Shown: piece by piece, positions 8,788 to 17,555 of the stretch | Position numbering within the stretch: position 1 is the first letter of the stretch | Layout of the letters: the number at the start of each line of letters is the position of its first letter | Source of the DNA: Microbacterium sp. SORGH_AS_0428 | Lineage (GTDB): Bacteria; Actinomycetota; Actinomycetes; Actinomycetales; Microbacteriaceae | DNA length: 64,000 bases | Direction: 5' to 3' | NCBI RefSeq assembly: GCF_031453615.1 | Contig: NZ_JAVIZT010000001.1 | Location: 558,001 to 622,000 of the forward strand | Translations under genes and position numbers: made by a program | The notes under the pieces: model-generated | What the model saw: only the letters and a program-made list of their open reading frames with translations | Told to the model about the DNA's origin: nothing | The model's database searches: none

Positions 8788-9276
8788 GTGGCCTCCGACA
8801 CCGAAACTCTCCGCTTCACCACACCGCGCGGTCGCCTGCTCGTGCTCGCCGCCCTGTGCGCCGTCATCACCGCCATGGGCGCGGTCATCATCGCCCTCAA
8901 CATCGACAACACGCCCAGCCTTCTGCTCGGCGTCGCGGTCGTGGGCATCTTCGGCCTGGGCGGCGGATTCTCACTGATCGGTCAGTTCCGCAACGGGACC
9001 GTGCTGCGCGCGGACGCCGACGGCATTCGCGTCGCACGCATGGGCGCCGCGCCCTGGAGCGACGTCGATCGGGTCGCCACCACGGCCAAGGGCGAGCTGG
9101 GCATCCGGATGCGTCGCACCGAGGCCCTCCTCTCCGGCGCGCACAACAGCCACACACGCGAGAGCCTGCGGGCGCAGCGGGAGCGCAGCGGCGGCTACGA
9201 CCTGACCTTCACCGCGCACGATCTCGGGTGTCCTCCGGCAGACGCCGCCCGGGCGTTGCGCGCGCTCCAGCCCTGA
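8788..9276 (+). CDS. small two-helix membrane protein of unknown function
   Basis: 162 residues from the GTG at 8788. Two hydrophobic segments near residues 12-33 and 38-60 are followed by a cytoplasmic domain that looks like a short PH-like (YdbT/PH-type) fold: GTVLRADADGIRVAR and WSDVDRV are typical strands. I do not recognise a named family. The GTG is preferred because TACCCT lies 6 nt upstream and there is no ribosome site. An ATG at 8755, overlapping the stop of the VOC gene as ATGA, would add 11 residues and cannot be excluded. The FUSC gene overlaps the stop codon by one base. Confidence 0.72.
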   Translation: MASDTETLRFTTPRGRLLVLAALCAVITAMGAVIIALNIDNTPSLLLGVAVVGIFGLGGGFSLIGQFRNGTVLRADADGIRVARMGAAPWSDVDRVATTAKGELGIRMRRTEALLSGAHNSHTRESLRAQRERSGGYDLTFTAHDLGCPPADAARALRALQP

Positions 9277-10310
9277 TGGCACGCCTGTCGCTGCCGGTCA
9301 CGGTGCGCGCGACGCAGCGCGCACCGCTCCTGCTCGTCCTCAAGTCCGCCGTCGCGACCGTGGGGGCGTGGCTCCTCTCGCAGTGGCTCATCCCCGGCCC
9401 GCCGCCGGTGTTCGCGGCGATCGCCGCTGTCCTCGTGGTCCAACCGAGCCTGAACCAGTCGTTCACGCGCGCGATCGAGCGATCCGTCGGCGTCATCGCC
9501 GGAGTCCTGCTCGCCTCCGCACTCGGGCTCGCCTTCGGCAACGGCACGTGGGTCGTCCTGCTGGCCGCGTGCGCGGGACTCCTGGTCGCCTGGGCGCTGC
9601 GGCTGTCCCCCACCGCGTCCACGCAGATCGCGATCAGCGCGATCCTCGTGCTCTCGCTGGGCCCGGCGACTCCCGATTACGCGCTCGATCGCATCCTGGA
9701 GACCCTGCTGGGCGCGGCCATCGGCTTCGTCGTCAACATCGCGATCGTTCCGCCGGTCGCGATCGCACCCGCCCGTGAGGCGACCGATCGGTTGTCGGCA
9801 GAGCTCGCCGCATCCTTGGACCGCCTGGCCGACGCTCTCGAGACACAACGCTCCCCGGGCGAGCTGGAGGCGTTGATGGTCGAGGCGCGGCTCCTGCGAC
9901 CCATGCGGGATGCGGCGGAGCGCGCCATCGGCGGCGGAGCGGAGTCGCTCGCGCTCAACCCCCGCAGCCGGCGCCACCGCACCGAGCTGGCGGAGCTTCG
10001 CGACCGTCTGGCCCTGTACACGCCGATCGTCACGCAGGTCACGGGCATGACGCGGGCGGTGTACGACCATTACGCGCCCGAGATCGTCACGGATCCGCAG
10101 GTGCGAGCCCTCGCGGAGCAGATGCGCCGCGCCGCGCACGACGTGGAGCGTACGCGCGCGTCGGCGGCCGCACCGGTCGACGAGCCGCCCGCGCTGACCA
10201 CACCGCTGCAGATCCCGCGGCCGCCCTCTGCGCACTGGGTGCTCATCGGCTCGCTCCTGGAGGATCTGCACCGCATCCATCACAGCCTCGTGGAGCGCGA
10301 AGACGCCTAG
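9276..10310 (+). CDS. FUSC/aromatic acid exporter family membrane protein
   Basis: 344 residues. The N-terminal half (residues about 17-165) has five or six hydrophobic segments with the FUSC-family layout, including the PPPVFAAIAAVLVVQPS segment. The C-terminal half is a long helical cytoplasmic region with an arginine- and glutamate-rich coiled-coil character. Family members (PET/AaeB/YqjA-like) are proposed to export aromatic or small organic acids. The upstream dioxygenase-like gene makes an aromatic-compound role plausible but unproven. The ATG at 9276 shares its A with the TGA of the upstream gene, which implies translational coupling. Confidence 0.8.
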   Translation: MARLSLPVTVRATQRAPLLLVLKSAVATVGAWLLSQWLIPGPPPVFAAIAAVLVVQPSLNQSFTRAIERSVGVIAGVLLASALGLAFGNGTWVVLLAACAGLLVAWALRLSPTASTQIAISAILVLSLGPATPDYALDRILETLLGAAIGFVVNIAIVPPVAIAPAREATDRLSAELAASLDRLADALETQRSPGELEALMVEARLLRPMRDAAERAIGGGAESLALNPRSRRHRTELAELRDRLALYTPIVTQVTGMTRAVYDHYAPEIVTDPQVRALAEQMRRAAHDVERTRASAAAPVDEPPALTTPLQIPRPPSAHWVLIGSLLEDLHRIHHSLVEREDA

Positions 10311-10316
10311 GCACGC

Positions 10317-10682
10317 TCAGCGGGCGCGCTCGGCGCACGGCACGCACAGCGTCGCGGTCGGACGCACGAGGAGGCGCCCCACCGGGATGTCCCGACCGCA
10401 TGACGCGCACACGCCGAACGCGCCCTGCTCCAGTCGCCGCAGCGCGTCGTCGATCTCACCGATCTCAGCGCCCGCCGCACGACGCAGCCCCTCCAGCCGC
10501 GACCACTCGTCGCTGAGAGTGGCGCCCTCGGGGTCGTGCTCGTCATCGGCTCCGGCCGGATCGTTGCGCGCCTCCTGCACGCCGCGGATGGCCTCGCCGC
10601 GCGCCGTCAGGCGCGCCGACGCGTCGCGGCGCGCCGATGTCAGCAGTTCCGCGAAGACGGCGGGATCGATCTCTTCGTTCAC
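10317..10682 (-). CDS. TraR/DksA-type zinc-finger protein
   Basis: 121 residues. It has a helical N-terminal part, an acidic stretch around residues 45-55 and a C4 zinc finger formed by C92, C95, C113 and C116. DksA/TraR proteins insert into the RNA polymerase secondary channel. Many actinobacterial members of this size are uncharacterised, and the tip residues typical of DksA are not obvious here. The gene is convergent with the FUSC gene (6-nt gap) and begins with GTG at 10682 right at the end of the lipoprotein gene on the same strand. Confidence 0.83.
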   Translation of the reverse strand: MNEEIDPAVFAELLTSARRDASARLTARGEAIRGVQEARNDPAGADDEHDPEGATLSDEWSRLEGLRRAAGAEIGEIDDALRRLEQGAFGVCASCGRDIPVGRLLVRPTATLCVPCAERAR

Positions 10683-10686
10683 AGCC

Positions 10687-11094
10687 TCATCGTGCCGTGA
10701 CGACCACCGTGAACTCGAGGGGCTGGATTCCGCCGTCCTTGTTCGTCATCGTGACACTCGTCGTGCCCGCCGCCAGGGCCCGGACGCCGGGGTTGAAAGT
10801 GGCGCTGCCGTCGTCCTTGCCCGCGACGAACTCGGCGACGTCTCCGTCGGCGACCGCGCCGGTGTAGCTGTCGACCGCGAGGTCGCCGGTGTCGATGTTG
10901 AGCGTCTGCCCCACCACCAGATCGACGCTCTCCCCCTGGAGCTCGCCCGCCGACATGGTCACGGGTGCGACGATGTCGCCGCCGATCGGTGTCGGATCCC
11001 CGGTCGGCGACGACGACGCTGCGGCGGCGCATCCCGCCATCAGAAGGGACGCGGTGACGACGGCTGCACCGGCCACGAGTCTGCTGAACTTCAT
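10687..11094 (-). CDS. small secreted lipoprotein, unknown function
   Basis: 135 residues. A type II signal peptide covers residues 1-21 with the lipobox LMAG before C22, followed by a low-complexity Ala/Ser/Thr linker. The remaining 100 residues look like a single beta-sandwich domain (hydrophobic strands around VDLVVGQTLNI and TTSVTMTNKDG), resembling an Ig-like or chagasin-like fold. The assignment to a named family is not secure. The ATG at 11094 is set by the signal peptide. A GATACT element lies 6 nt upstream. Confidence 0.75.
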   Translation of the reverse strand: MKFSRLVAGAAVVTASLLMAGCAAAASSSPTGDPTPIGGDIVAPVTMSAGELQGESVDLVVGQTLNIDTGDLAVDSYTGAVADGDVAEFVAGKDDGSATFNPGVRALAAGTTSVTMTNKDGGIQPLEFTVVVTAR

Positions 11095-11146
11095 GTGGTC
11101 AGTATCGTGGCGCGGCGGTCCGTCGCCGGTCACGATCGCGCAACGG

Positions 11147-11737
11147 TCAGTCGACGGCGCCGCGGGCGTTGTACACGACGGAGTCGCTTGCTCCGTACGC
11201 CCGGTAGACCTCGACGGCCTCGTCGTGACGGATGCCGATGGTCACGCGGATGCCGCGCCGCTCGAACTGGGCGGCCCAGTCATCGACGACGGGCCCCTCG
11301 TCGAAGCCGGTGAGCTCTTCCAAGACCGGGCCTTCGCCGGCGACCACGAGGGAACGCACACCGCTCCACATGGTGGCCCCGTAACACATGACGCACGGGC
11401 GCCAGTTGACCACGAGTTCGAGCTCGGCCCCGTCCGCGCCCAGGTCCCAGCGCCCGAGCGCGGTCTGCGCGAGACTCAGCGTCGTCACCTCGGCGTGCAT
11501 CGAGGTCAGCCCCGAGGCCAGCACCACGTTGACCCCCGCCGAGACGAGGCGTCCGGTCGCAGAATCGACGACGATCGCCGCGAACGGTCCCCCGCTGCCC
11601 TCGCGCCAGTTGCGGTCGGCGAGGGCGTTGACGAGGTCCATCCGCTCCTCGGCGGTGGGGAGCACCTCGGGCAGCGAATCGAGCTCGTCGAGGAGCCAGG
11701 CGGGCAGGGAGGCGGAGATCGAGGAAGCGAGTGGCAT
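11147..11737 (-). CDS. nucleoside/guanine deaminase-like zinc enzyme
   Basis: 196 residues of the cytidine/deoxycytidylate deaminase fold. The catalytic HAE motif is H81-A-E83 and the second zinc motif PCVMC supplies C115 and C118. In this fold the enzyme hydrolyses an amino group from a purine or pyrimidine, and PCVMC with HAE is common in guanine deaminases and related nucleoside deaminases. The exact substrate is uncertain. The start at 11737 is used because CAGGAT sits 6 nt upstream and upstream in-frame codons add only nine unrelated residues. Confidence 0.82.
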   Translation of the reverse strand: MPLASSISASLPAWLLDELDSLPEVLPTAEERMDLVNALADRNWREGSGGPFAAIVVDSATGRLVSAGVNVVLASGLTSMHAEVTTLSLAQTALGRWDLGADGAELELVVNWRPCVMCYGATMWSGVRSLVVAGEGPVLEELTGFDEGPVVDDWAAQFERRGIRVTIGIRHDEAVEVYRAYGASDSVVYNARGAVD

Positions 11738-11782
11738 GAGGACATCCTGTCGGGGGCACATGTCGGCTCTGTTACACGACGC

Positions 11783-12779
11783 TCAGCGCTCGCGCACCAG
11801 CCAGGACCGGAGCCGGTCGAGAGGCCACGTCGTGACGATCCTCTCCGCAGGCACGCCCGCGCGCTCGGCGCGTACCGCGCCGTGGTCCAGGAGCGAGAGC
11901 TGGCCCGGTGCGTGGGCGTCGCTGTCGATCGCGAACAGGCATCCCGCGTCCAGCGCGATCGCGATGAGCTCGTCCGGCGGGTCCTGGCGTTCGGGTCGGG
12001 AGTTGATCTCCACCGCGACACCGCGTTCGGCGCAGGCCGCGAACACGCGCTCCGCGTCGAAGTCGGACGGCGGACGCGTCCCGCGGGAGCCCTCGACGAG
12101 ACGCCCGGTGCAGTGCCCGAGGACGTCCGTGTGCTCATCCCGCACCGCGCGCAGCATCCGCGCCGTCATCTCGGGACGCCCCATCCTCAGCTTCGAGTGC
12201 ACGCTCGCCACGACGACGTCCAGCTGCGCGAGCATCTCCGGCGTCTGATCGAGGGCACCGTCCTCGAGGATGTCGACCTCGATCCCGCTCAGCAGCGTGA
12301 ATCCGCCGCCGGAGTAGAGCGGAAGCTCGTCGAGCTGCCGGGCGAGCCGTTCGGCTGTGAGGCCGTTCGCCACGCGGAGCCGCGGCGAGTGATCCGTGAG
12401 CGCGACGTACTCGCGGCCCACGGCACGCGCCGCATCCGCCATCGCGGCGATGGGCGCCTGCCCGTCGGACCAGTTCGAGTGCGCGTGGAGATCGCCGCGA
12501 AAGCCGAGAGAACAGCGTGCTCGACTCCTCCGGGGCGACGCGTTCTCTCAGCTCCGCCAGGTAGTCGGGGACGGCGCCCGAGACCGCCTGCAGGATCACC
12601 TCGAGCGAGCTCTTGCCGATCCCCTTCGTGCGCCGCAGGGTCTCCGGGTCGCTCCGCGCCGCCGGCGGCAGCGCTGCCACCGCCTCGGCCGCCGCACGGA
12701 AAGCCTGCGATCGATAGCGCGACGCCCGCTCGCGCTCGAGCAGCGTGGCGATCTCGCGGAGCGCGTCGATGGGATCCAT
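11783..12779 (-). pseudogene. PHP-domain metal-dependent phosphoesterase with N-terminal helix-hairpin-helix, frameshifted
   Basis: The first part (from ATG 12779) encodes the HhH region (TKGIGKSS near residue 52) down to YLAELRERVAPEES. The second part, in another frame, encodes GFRGDLHAHSNWSDG at about 12495-12450. It continues as a complete PHP domain with TDHSPR, VHSKLRM, the HCTGR block and FAIDSDAHAPG, ending at 11783. Joining the two needs a one-base shift somewhere around 12490-12535; for example, dropping one C from TCTCGG near 12510 restores the frame. Both halves keep coding quality, so this is either a very recent mutation or a sequence error. An intact protein would be about 330 residues, the usual size of PHP proteins resembling the C-terminus of PolX. 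Confidence 0.8.
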
Positions 12780-12854
12780 CGCCCCAGTGTGCCCGCGTCC
12801 GCTTCAGGTGTCAGGAGCACTCGCGAAGGCCGACGCACGTGGCAGGATGAGCGC

Positions 12855-13775
12855 GTGTCCCGCCTCATGCTCCTCGACACCGCGTCGCTGTACTTCCGCG
12901 CCTTCTACGGCGTCCCCGATTCGGTGAAGGCGCCCGACGGGCAGCCGGTGAACGCCGCTCGCGGACTGCTCGACATCATCGCCAAGCTCGTCAGCACCTA
13001 CGAGCCGACGCACGTCGTGGCGTGCTGGGACGACGACTGGCGCCCCGAATGGCGCGTCCAGCTCATCCCGAGCTACAAGACCCACCGTGTGGTCGTCGAG
13101 GTGGAGACCGGCCCGGACGTCGAGGAGATGCCCGACCCGTTGGAGGCGCAGATCCCGCTGATCCGCGAGTCCCTCGACCTGCTCGGCATCCCGATCGTCG
13201 GTGCCGCCGCGCACGAGGCCGACGACGTCATCGGCACCCTGGCGACGGATGCGGGCATGCCCGTCGACATCGTCACCGGGGACCGCGACCTCTTCCAACT
13301 CGTCGACGACGCGGCTGCGGTCCGCGTGGTCTACACGGCGCGCGGCATGAGCAACCTCGAGATCGTGACGGACGACGTCGTCCGCACCAAGTACGGCGTC
13401 GCACCGCACCAGTACGCCGACTTCGCTGTGCTCCGCGGCGATGCATCCGACGGCCTTCCGGGGGTCGCGGGCATCGGGGAGAAGACGGCGGCCACGCTGC
13501 TCGGCGCACACGGCGACCTCGCGGGCATCGTCGCCGCGGCGGTGACCGGTGAGGGGATGAGCGCCGGGGTGCGCGCGAAGATCGCGGCCGGAGCCGATTA
13601 CCTGACCGTCGCCCCCACCGTCGTGCGCGTGGTGCGGGACCTGGATCTGCCGATGTTCGACGCGACCCTTCGCGAGGTCTCCCCCGGCGCCGCAGCCTTC
13701 GCCGATCAGTGGGGTCTGGGAGCAGCGTTCGCCCGCGCCACGAAGGCCATCGCCGCGAGGATCGCCACCGCGTAA
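12855..13775 (+). CDS. 5'-3' exonuclease (FEN/Pol I N-terminal type)
   Basis: 306 residues homologous to the 5' nuclease domain of DNA polymerase I. Metal-binding acidic residues are visible in LLDTASLYFRAF (start), CWDDDWRPEWR, AAAHEADDVIGTLAT and TGDRDLFQLVDD. A helix-hairpin-helix (GLPGVAGIGEKTA) follows near residue 200. Such stand-alone exonucleases process RNA primers and flap structures. The GTG at 12855 has CAGGAT 6 nt upstream and no ribosome site. Its last 70 bases overlap the end of the convergent MFS gene. Confidence 0.87.
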   Translation: MSRLMLLDTASLYFRAFYGVPDSVKAPDGQPVNAARGLLDIIAKLVSTYEPTHVVACWDDDWRPEWRVQLIPSYKTHRVVVEVETGPDVEEMPDPLEAQIPLIRESLDLLGIPIVGAAAHEADDVIGTLATDAGMPVDIVTGDRDLFQLVDDAAAVRVVYTARGMSNLEIVTDDVVRTKYGVAPHQYADFAVLRGDASDGLPGVAGIGEKTAATLLGAHGDLAGIVAAAVTGEGMSAGVRAKIAAGADYLTVAPTVVRVVRDLDLPMFDATLREVSPGAAAFADQWGLGAAFARATKAIAARIATA

Positions 13776-15007
13776 CCGACCGCGACGACCAGCATGAGCA
13801 CCAGCGGACCCTGCCATCCGCCGGTCGCCTCGTGCAGCGCGCCGGCGATCGGGGCGCCGAACGCGCCGATGCCGTAGCCTCCGCCCTGGACGAGCGCGGA
13901 GATCGTGGTGGCCTCCGCATCCGTGCGTGCCACGGTGACGACGGCGGAGAAGATCGCGACGAATCCGCCCGCGTGCGCGAGCGCTCCGAAGGACAGCCAC
14001 ACCCACATGAGCTCAGGCGCCCACAGCATGCCCGCGGTCAGCGTCAGCCAGCATGCGCTGATGGTCAACGGAACCACGATGCGCGGGGTGTAGCGGGCGA
14101 GCACGGGCACCAGGAACGATCCGGCGATGGCCACCCCCTGGAAGATCGAGGCGAGCGCGCCGGCACCGGATCGGTCCAGCCCCAGCTCGTCGGCGCCGAT
14201 CGAGGGCAGCCACGTCGAGAGCGCGTAGTAGATGGTCACCTGCAGCGAGAACGCGCCGAGCAGCAACCAGACCACCGGTCGCCGGAACACGCCGCCCCTC
14301 GCAGAGACGACCGGGAGCGGGCCCGTCAGAGCGGCGACGTCGTCGACGGCGCGCACGCCGGCGGATGCGGCGGAGGGCGCGCCGGAGAAGCGTTCGCCCC
14401 ACAGCGCGCCCCGCCGCCGCTCCCTCGCGAGGTGGACGCTCCACACGGCGACCCCGGCGAACGTCAGCACGGACCAACCCACCAGCGCCAGGTTCCAGCC
14501 GACGAGCTCTGCGATCGGAGCGGTCAGCAACGAGGTCACCAGCGAGCCGGCGTTGAGGGTCGCCGTGTACGACGCGGTCACGAAGGCGACGCGGTCCGGC
14601 GGCACGTCACGACGGATCACGACGGGGATCACGACGTTTCCGATCGTGATCGCCGCGCCGATCACGATCATCCCCGTCAGCACCGCGGGATACCCGGGAA
14701 GCGCGCGGATCGCGGTGCCGAGCAGAACGCCGCTCAGCGTCACGAGCAACGCCAGCTCGGCACCCGCGCGACGGATCACGAGGGCCGCGATCGGGGTGAG
14801 CAGCGCGAACATGAGCACCGGCGCGGTCGTCAGCAGCCCCGCGGATGCCGCCCCGATGCCCAAATCGTCCTCGATCTGACGGATCACAGGCGTCGGGGCG
14901 ACGATCGGGCCGCGCAGGCTCAGCGCCGCGACGAGCAGACCGGCGACGACGAGGAACGGGAATGCCCGCCCCGCACCCCCAGCATGGGGCGGGGCGGGCG
15001 GGCTCAT
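13706..15007 (-). CDS. CynX/NimT-family MFS transporter
   Basis: 433 residues with twelve hydrophobic segments. The N-terminal motif SLRGPIVAPTPVIRQIEDDLG and overall layout match the CynX/NimT (cyanate/2-nitroimidazole) branch of the major facilitator superfamily. The central loop (about residues 205-245) is cytoplasmic. The substrate is unknown. The ATG at 15007 is preceded by TAGACT at exactly 6 nt. The 3' end overlaps the convergent exonuclease gene by 70 bp, so the two transcripts are complementary at their ends. Confidence 0.87.
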   Translation of the reverse strand: MSPPAPPHAGGAGRAFPFLVVAGLLVAALSLRGPIVAPTPVIRQIEDDLGIGAASAGLLTTAPVLMFALLTPIAALVIRRAGAELALLVTLSGVLLGTAIRALPGYPAVLTGMIVIGAAITIGNVVIPVVIRRDVPPDRVAFVTASYTATLNAGSLVTSLLTAPIAELVGWNLALVGWSVLTFAGVAVWSVHLARERRRGALWGERFSGAPSAASAGVRAVDDVAALTGPLPVVSARGGVFRRPVVWLLLGAFSLQVTIYYALSTWLPSIGADELGLDRSGAGALASIFQGVAIAGSFLVPVLARYTPRIVVPLTISACWLTLTAGMLWAPELMWVWLSFGALAHAGGFVAIFSAVVTVARTDAEATTISALVQGGGYGIGAFGAPIAGALHEATGGWQGPLVLMLVVAVGYAVAILAAMAFVARANAAPRPH

Positions 15008-15013
15008 CCGTCC

Positions 15014-15019
15014 AGTCTA
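15014..15019 (-). promoter_or_regulatory. -10 element, leaderless start of MFS gene
   Basis: TAGACT on the minus strand, 6 nt before the ATG at 15007. Confidence 0.55.
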
Positions 15020-15062
15020 TGAACGCGGGTCGGATCGGGCGTTGCGCCGCCCCGCGACCGGA

Positions 15063-15551
15063 TCAGGCTCCGGAGACGTTCGTGCGGCGAACGACGACCG
15101 GAACCGCGGCGAGCCGGTAGATGGCCGAGCCGAACAGGATCGACAGCACGCCGATGCCCATCGCGAACGCGGCGACGCCGAAGGACACGACCGAGGTGAA
15201 CAGCGAGGCGCGCAGGAACGAGGCGTTCATCATCGTGGCGCGCACCGGGTCGTCGCGGTCGAGTTCGGCGTAGGTGGCACCGTTGGACGCCTCGAGCGCG
15301 TGGTGCTGGATGATGTCGGCCTGCACGTAGGCGGTGAAGGGACCGTCGACGACCTGCCCTTGGAAGGCCATCGCGTCGTCGGGGACGACGATGTTCTCGG
15401 CACGAAGCTGCGACGAGACCATGACCCAGACGGCGATGCCCACGACGATGAGGGCAACGCCGCCCAGGATTCCCAGGATTGCGGCGATCTTGACGAAGCC
15501 GACCTTCTTGGCGGGCGCCTCGATGGTGTCGGCGGTGGTGGCGGTGGACAT
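15063..15551 (-). CDS. two-helix membrane protein, unknown function
   Basis: 162 residues. A short cytoplasmic N-terminus is followed by a transmembrane segment near 20-45, an extracellular loop of about 60 residues (HHALEASNGATYAEL), and a second hydrophobic stretch near 112-145. Homologues are widespread in actinobacteria and have sometimes been labelled LigA-like dioxygenase, which nothing in the sequence supports. The ATG at 15551 has a good ribosome site (GAGGAGCAG). Confidence 0.78.
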   Translation of the reverse strand: MSTATTADTIEAPAKKVGFVKIAAILGILGGVALIVVGIAVWVMVSSQLRAENIVVPDDAMAFQGQVVDGPFTAYVQADIIQHHALEASNGATYAELDRDDPVRATMMNASFLRASLFTSVVSFGVAAFAMGIGVLSILFGSAIYRLAAVPVVVRRTNVSGA

Positions 15552-15652
15552 CTCTGCTCCTCGGTGGGTTCGAACGGTGGTGCTTCGAACCTAGGGGTGC
15601 GCTGTGAGCCGCCGATAGACAGGGCGCCGTGAATATCGGCCCGCCAGGACGC

Positions 15653-16717
15653 TCAGCCCGCCGCGAGCTCCTGTGTCGTCGCCGCCCACGTCGCGAGCGT
15701 GCGCTCGGCCGCGCCGCTGTCGATCGCCGCTGCCGCCTCGTCCTTCGCCTCGGCGAGGCGCTCGAGGATCGGTCGCTGCACCTCGGCCGCATCCTGCGAC
15801 AGGCGGTACGACACGAGCCCGGCCGCCGTATTGAGCAGCACGATGTCGCGCACCGGACCGGACTCGCCCGCCAGCACCCGGCGCACGACCTCGGCGTTGT
15901 GGGCGGGCGAGCCGCCGATGAGCTCGGAGATGTCGGCCAGAGGGATGTCGAGATCGCGCGGATCGAGGTCGTGCTCGTGCACGTCTCCGCGCGAGATCTC
16001 CCAGATCCGGCTGTGTCCGGTCGTGGTCAGCTCGTCCAGTCCGTCGTCGCCGCGGAACACGAGCGCCGTCGCGCCGCGGGTGCGGAACACGCCAGTGATG
16101 AGCGGCACCCGATCCAGATGGGCGACGCCCACGGCGTTGGCCTCCGCGCGCGCCGGGTTGCACAGCGGCCCCAGGAAGTTGAAGACCGTCGGAACACCGA
16201 GCTCCGCACGCGTGGGGCCCGCGTGGCGGAATCCCGGGTGGAACGCGGCGGCGAAGGCGAACGTGATGCCGGCGCGCTCGAGGGTCGCGGCGACCGCATC
16301 CGGGCTCAGGGTGAGGTCGATGCCCAGTTCGCGCAGCACGTCGGAGGACCCGGAGGAGGAGCTCGCGGCCTTGTTGCCGTGTTTGACGACCGGGACCCCG
16401 GCGGAGGCGGCGACGATGGCGGCCGTCGACGAGATGTTCACCGTGCCGAAGCGGTCGCCGCCGGTTCCGACGATGTCGAGCACATCGGCGGGCACGGGAA
16501 GCGGGAGGGCGGCCGCGAGGATCGCGTCGCGGAAGCCCACGATCTCGTCCACGGTCTCGCCCTTGGCGCGGAGCGCGATGAGGAATCCGGCCAGCTGAGA
16601 GGGTGTCGCCTCGCCGGCCATGATCTGCTGCATCGCCCATGTCGCATCCGACACGCTGAGGTCGCCACCCCCGAGCAGTTCCGTGAGGATGTCGGACCAG
16701 GTGCGCGCGGGGAACAT
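15653..16717 (-). CDS. trpD: anthranilate phosphoribosyltransferase
   Basis: 354 residues, normal length. It transfers the phosphoribosyl group of PRPP to anthranilate, the second step of tryptophan synthesis. The PRPP-binding GTGGD motif is at about residues 86-90, followed by NISSTAA, KHGNKAASS and the anthranilate-site region around FHPGFRHAGPTRAELG. The gene stands apart from other trp genes but beside the respiratory cluster, as in Mycobacterium (Rv2192c next to ctaE). TAGGAT lies 8 nt before the ATG at 16717, suggesting a very short leader. Confidence 0.95.
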   Translation of the reverse strand: MFPARTWSDILTELLGGGDLSVSDATWAMQQIMAGEATPSQLAGFLIALRAKGETVDEIVGFRDAILAAALPLPVPADVLDIVGTGGDRFGTVNISSTAAIVAASAGVPVVKHGNKAASSSSGSSDVLRELGIDLTLSPDAVAATLERAGITFAFAAAFHPGFRHAGPTRAELGVPTVFNFLGPLCNPARAEANAVGVAHLDRVPLITGVFRTRGATALVFRGDDGLDELTTTGHSRIWEISRGDVHEHDLDPRDLDIPLADISELIGGSPAHNAEVVRRVLAGESGPVRDIVLLNTAAGLVSYRLSQDAAEVQRPILERLAEAKDEAAAAIDSGAAERTLATWAATTQELAAG

Positions 16718-16890
16718 GGTTCCCGATCCTACCGAGCGCGTCCGACGGCGACGTAAACGACCCAGCCGGCGAGGATCACCAGATCCCGAGCGTCTTCACG
16801 GCGGGCTCGCCCCAATCTCTTAGGTCGCCCTAAGCTGCGACAAGGTCCGTTCGGGGGCGCGAGGTGCAAGAGTCAGCCGTGAATATCGGT

Positions 16891-16896
16891 CATAAT
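16891..16896 (+). promoter_or_regulatory. -10 element of ctaE-qcrCAB
   Basis: CATAAT lies 7 nt before the GTG at 16904. No convincing -35 hexamer is visible. The 186-bp gap between the trpD and ctaE starts holds nothing else that I can identify. Confidence 0.45.
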
Positions 16897-16903
16897 GGTG
16901 AGC

Positions 16904-17536
16904 GTGACGACGCCAGCGACATATAACCAGGCCCTCCGTTCGGTCAAACGGCCAGATCCGGTCGCCGTGGGGACAATCGTCTGGCTCGGCAGCGAGGTCA
17001 TGTTCTTCGCGGGCCTGTTCGCGATCTACTTCACCCTCCGCAGCACCTCCCCCGACCTGTGGGCTCAGGAGACCGAGCTGCTGAACGTTCCGTTCGCGGC
17101 CGTGAACACCATGATCCTGGTGCTGTCCAGCTTCGCGTGCCAGTTCGGCGTCTTCGCGGCCGAGCGCTTCCAGCCATACCGCACCGGTTCGATCTGGAAC
17201 CTGCGTCGCTGGGGCATGGTCGAGTGGTTCTTCCTCACCTTCTTCATGGGCGCGGTCTTCGTCTCCGGCCAGGTGTGGGAGTACGCCCAGCTCGTCACGG
17301 AGGGCATGCCGATCTCGGCGAACGCCTACGCCTCCGCGTTCTACCTGACGACGGGCTTCCACGCCCTGCACGTCACCGGCGGTCTCGTCGCGTTCCTCCT
17401 CGTCATCGGCCGCGCCTACGCGGTCAAGAACTTCGGGCGCAAGGAGATGACCACCTCGATCGTCGTGTCCTACTACTGGCACTTCGTCGACGTGGTCTGG
17501 ATCGCCCTGTTCCTCGTCATCTACTTCCTGAAATAA
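16904..17536 (+). CDS. ctaE: cytochrome c oxidase subunit III
   Basis: 210 residues with five hydrophobic segments, the compact actinobacterial subunit III. Characteristic blocks are [41 protein letters not shown] and the C-terminal [14 protein letters not shown]. It stabilises the aa3 oxidase core. Three starts are close together (ATG 16895, GTG 16898, GTG 16904). The last is chosen because it lies 7 nt downstream of CATAAT and gives the TTPATYNQ N-terminus. It is the first gene of ctaE-qcrC-qcrA-qcrB, with 19 nt before qcrC. Confidence 0.93.
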   Translation: MTTPATYNQALRSVKRPDPVAVGTIVWLGSEVMFFAGLFAIYFTLRSTSPDLWAQETELLNVPFAAVNTMILVLSSFACQFGVFAAERFQPYRTGSIWNLRRWGMVEWFFLTFFMGAVFVSGQVWEYAQLVTEGMPISANAYASAFYLTTGFHALHVTGGLVAFLLVIGRAYAVKNFGRKEMTTSIVVSYYWHFVDVVWIALFLVIYFLK

Positions 17537-17555
17537 GAAGCCGGAGTCCAGCACC

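Noticed and set aside
15063..15551. Label of LigA-type aromatic ring-opening dioxygenase
   Set aside because: The protein is a two-helix membrane protein without metal-binding motifs; the name appears to be a database mislabel.
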